Assembly (NCBI RefSeq): GCF_947507565.1
Contig: NC_089182.1
Span: forward strand, 1,612,001-1,676,000
DNA from: Oscarella lobularis
Lineage: Eukaryota > Porifera > Homoscleromorpha > Homosclerophorida > Oscarellidae
DNA length: 64,000 nucleotides
Reading direction: 5' to 3'
This document shows positions 60,301 to 64,000 of this stretch, piece by piece (position 1 is the first letter of the stretch; each line of letters begins with the position of its first letter). A program made the translations under genes and the position numbers. Below the pieces are notes generated by a model. The model was not told where the DNA came from. It made no database searches and was given only the letters and a program-made list of their open reading frames with translations.

Positions 60301-60818
60301 TACTCCTTCGTTCAAGAAAACGAGCGTCCTATTTTAACTCATGACGAGCTGAAGAAGGATTCTCGCGCGGCAGTTCGCCGACTCTCTGTTGCTTTTGCTG
60401 ATATCAGCATGGCAACGGCAACAGGAAAAGCAACGCCCATGCCACCTGGAATATTTTCCAAATCGAGACAGCTGGGCGAATTCAATACATACGGATTATA
60501 CACGTACATTTATTTACAAATTAAAATCAGCTTTAATATTTTCCTTATAGGCAACGTGCAGATTCTCTTATTGGAATTGACAGTAGTGATTTTCTAACTG
60601 AAGAAGAACAAAACGAAGAGGAAAAAAGCAGAAATTATGATGAAGACGATGACGTCATAGATCATCTCCCCGGAGATGACTGTGATAACGAGAGTTCCCA
60701 ATCGCTAACAAGTTTTGATCTTCCGGCCGGCACAGATGACGTCACAGACAAGGATCTTATAATTGAAGGAACGACGAGAGGAGCAAGACTCACGCTCAAC
60801 TCAACAAAAGATAAATAA
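57337..60818 (+). CDS. Single-pass receptor with LamG-like and EGF domains (calsyntenin-like ectodomain)
   Basis: Start set at Met 57337, which gives a signal peptide (MTLFHLLLFVLLSFFC); the open frame upstream overlaps the last ERCC8 exon. The ectodomain has N-glycosylation-rich repeats with LSYSN...PNATERIVRI, a concanavalin/LamG-like domain (APWAFTFWIKFGS, WQNFILSNDGTDIKLFANG) and a segment resembling the post-LamG part of calsyntenins (LLRSLQYVNFAANPNQSPRQ, ~59260). Several EGF modules follow (CQNGATCVDKVNGYECQCP; CQNNGTCS; CKNNGTC). The membrane helix is near 60030-60110, followed by KRKASV stop-transfer residues. The cytoplasmic tail is acidic (EEEQNEEEKS, DDDVIDHLPGDD), ending at TAA 60816-60818. 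No cadherin domain and no exact family match, so no symbol. Confidence 0.75.
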
Positions 60819-60968
60819 TTAAAAATTAATTAATTAATTAATAATACTAACGTAACAGCATGATATATATCAGTGTAATTATTCTTATTTTTTTCCACGA
60901 CTCCGTCACTACGTTATACCGTAATAGCATTATTGTTATTATTATTATTACTAATGCAGTGTTCAATG

Positions 60969-62726
<1,758 letters not shown>

Positions 62727-62807
62727 TTTTCTTTCGTCGCGTGAGCGCGCCGTCCCGCGTCATTCTTTGATCTCAATGATCCGACAGACCGGAAAAGACA
62801 TGCCGAC
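62727..62807. promoter_or_regulatory. Bidirectional promoter between KAT8 and the TatB-like gene
   Basis: 81 bp between divergent start codons. GC-rich with gcgtgagcgcgccg and no evident TATA box. An in-frame stop (TGA near 62735-62745) precedes the TatB-like Met, which fixes the start at 62808 unless an unseen upstream exon exists. Confidence 0.5.
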
Positions 62808-63446
62808 ATGATAGCAGAGCTTCTCGTCATTTTCGGAGGAGCGATCGCCGTCATAGGTAAGAGAGAAATTGAAGAAATGAACTGGTGACGTCATCTTGCC
62901 TTTGCAGGGCCCAAAAATCTCCCATCGGTAGCGAGAAAAACAGGAATTCTAGCGGGATCAATAATGAGGTAATTGAAAGCGTTTTTCGACCGAAGTAGAA
63001 CATTTTTAATTTTAGAACAGTTCGGACCGGACAGCAAACAATTGAAAAATACTCAAAAGATCCAAAAGTTGCCGAGGTAATTTTCTCGCGCCATAATAGA
63101 CCGTAGAATTGATTTACATCGCTTTTTAGCTTCATCAAGAAATTCGAGAGAGTTTAGAAGAACTTGAAAAGATTCAACGAAAAGTGTACATGGGAAGAAT
63201 GGCATTGAAGCGACCAACTGAGTTTCTCGGTCGAGCTATTATTAGTCAGCAAAGAAAGCCAAGAACCGAAGGAGAGACTAGAATTGTTGCAGAAACAGTA
63301 AAAGATGTGCGTTCATCAATTTCTACAGGCAGGTATTAATAACCTAGATATAAAATCAATAATTTGTGCTTTTAGAGGACATGGAAGGTGGGGCTGACAT
63401 AGTAGCAGAGCAGGCAATCATAAAATCAAATCTATCGAAAAAATAA
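62808..63446 (+). CDS. TatB-like twin-arginine translocase subunit, nuclear-encoded
   Basis: Five exons (62808-62856, 62908-62968, 63016-63076, 63130-63306, 63378-63446) with GT-AG introns of 47-71 bp encode 138 residues. The N terminus MIAELLVIFGGAIAVIGPKN continues LPSVARKTG. This is the TatB/TatA layout: a short membrane helix with a glutamate near its start, a Gly-Pro hinge, LP, then a basic amphipathic helix (GSIMRTVRTGQQTIEKYSK). A charged helical tail follows (ELHQEIRESLEELEKIQRK). E. coli TatB has the same AELL/SELL, GP..LP spacing, and alpha-proteobacterial TatBs share the GPK(D/N)LP hinge. TatB works with TatC to recognise folded twin-arginine substrates. No cleavable presequence precedes the helix, so it would target mitochondria by its own signal anchor. 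The last acceptor has two options 2 bp apart; the downstream one keeps the frame. TatA is the closest alternative. Confidence 0.8.
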
Positions 63447-63530
63447 CTCCCTTCGTGAAATAGCACGTGATGCGTTTATATTTGAAGTGTGACTCCGCCT
63501 CCTCCTTCGCGCGCGCGTCGACCTGACAAA

Positions 63531-64000
63531 ATGGACGACAACGTCGAAGCGAAACGCTACATAGCCGAATTCGACTTCGACGCTCGCACGCCAAAAGAGC
63601 TAGGCGTGCGCAAAGGCGACTCGGTGCTCGTAAAGCGCAAAGCGAACGGCTCGTGGCCAGACGAAACGAAATGGATGATCGCCGAGCACGAGCGAACGAA
63701 GCAATCAGGACAAGTCCCGGGCCCCTATTTCAAATTCTTCCAAAACGTCCTTCAAGCGACGCGCGAGCCGCAGCCTCCGCCACGCGAAACGAGGCCCAAA
63801 CCCAAGCCGAGGCCCCTTTCGTCGTTTCGCGCGACGCCGCCGCCCGTTGCGCCGCGCGCCTCAGCAAAACCGGACTCCGATACGCCGCCGCGACCCGTCG
63901 CGCGTCGGCACACCGAAATGCCGGCGCCGATAACGCGTCGAGCGTTTTCCGATCAAGACAAACCGTTCGAGGCCCCGCCCCCTCCTGTTCCATCGCGAGG
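63531..64000 (+). CDS. PI3-kinase regulatory subunit p85-like, N-terminal part (runs off window)
   Basis: Starts at Met 63531 (MDDNVEAKRYIAEFDFDART). An SH3-like domain covers roughly residues 8-65: LGVRKGDSVLVKRKANGSWP, then TKWMIAEHERTKQSG and QVPGPYFKFFQNV. The long RT/n-Src insertion and the W...G..P.Y ending resemble the p85 SH3 (W-L-N-G-Y-N...FPGTYVEYI). A proline-rich region follows (RETRPKPKPRPLS; PPPVAPRA; PPPPVPSR), as in p85. The SH2 and inter-SH2 domains would lie outside the window, so another SH3 adaptor is possible. 84 bp separate it from the TatB-like stop. GC content is higher than in neighbouring genes. Confidence 0.55.
   Translation, partial: MDDNVEAKRYIAEFDFDARTPKELGVRKGDSVLVKRKANGSWPDETKWMIAEHERTKQSGQVPGPYFKFFQNVLQATREPQPPPRETRPKPKPRPLSSFRATPPPVAPRASAKPDSDTPPRPVARRHTEMPAPITRRAFSDQDKPFEAPPPPVPSR

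Noticed and set aside
62808-63446. Bacterial contamination as the source of the TatB-like gene
   Set aside because: Four short spliceosomal introns with in-frame joins, flanking animal genes on both sides and a shared promoter with KAT8.
63730-63993. Minus-strand open frame over the p85-like gene
   Set aside because: Alanine/arginine-rich shadow of a GC-rich proline-coding exon.

Overview
This is a gene-dense piece of an animal nuclear genome, most like a sponge. Genes have many very short GT-AG introns (the best resolved are 47-63 bp) and intergenic gaps are often under 200 bp. The gene set is metazoan: a metabotropic-glutamate-type class C GPCR, a receptor tyrosine phosphatase, a TRPA-like channel, an alpha-2-macroglobulin, RICTOR, KAT8, ERCC8, DDX10 and MTAP. 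A homoscleromorph sponge (Oscarella or a relative) is my best inference. It is not proven by the window, and it matters for the TatB-like gene at the right end.

Layout. Bases 1-2,250 hold two decayed DNA-transposon-like structures: a long foldback and a terminal-inverted-repeat element. Then come a plant-type GH35 beta-galactosidase (2,372-5,556, +), an otopetrin-like multipass membrane protein (6,409-8,548, +) and a receptor protein tyrosine phosphatase with two catalytic domains (9,137-12,926, -). Bases 13,280-15,100 are a gene graveyard: a short-chain dehydrogenase remnant, a 35-bp minisatellite and a full-length but frameshifted GET3/ASNA1 pseudogene. A TRPA-like ankyrin channel (15,577-20,412, -) and mitochondrial ribosomal protein uS14m (20,708-21,009, -) follow.

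From 21,556 an alpha-2-macroglobulin gene with an intact thioester runs to 27,777 and converges on an intronless class C GPCR (28,759-31,422, -). About 5.5 kb, covering the 3' part of the macroglobulin gene and the whole GPCR, is then repeated in tandem (26,118-31,636 and 31,637-37,741). The second copy therefore has a headless macroglobulin fragment and a second GPCR whose ectodomain, but not its membrane domain, has diverged. A 591-bp MITE later jumped into the second copy. Next is a decayed FN3/Ig receptor pseudogene (38,384-40,240, -).

The right third is compact housekeeping and ciliary sequence: an inversin-like ankyrin/IQ protein, MTAP, a CAPSL-type EF-hand protein, DDX10, RICTOR (mTORC2), ERCC8/CSA, a LamG/EGF single-pass receptor, and the histone acetyltransferase KAT8. 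Head-to-head with KAT8, 81 bp away, is a five-exon gene for a 138-residue protein that looks like a TatB subunit of the twin-arginine translocase. The window ends in a p85-like PI3-kinase regulatory subunit gene.

The most notable observation is the TatB-like gene: a bacterial/mitochondrial translocase subunit encoded in an animal nucleus with host-style introns. Oscarella mitochondrial DNA is known to encode tatC, so a nuclear TatB partner would suggest a TatBC-type mitochondrial machine in an animal. I saw no rRNA, tRNA or CRISPR array.
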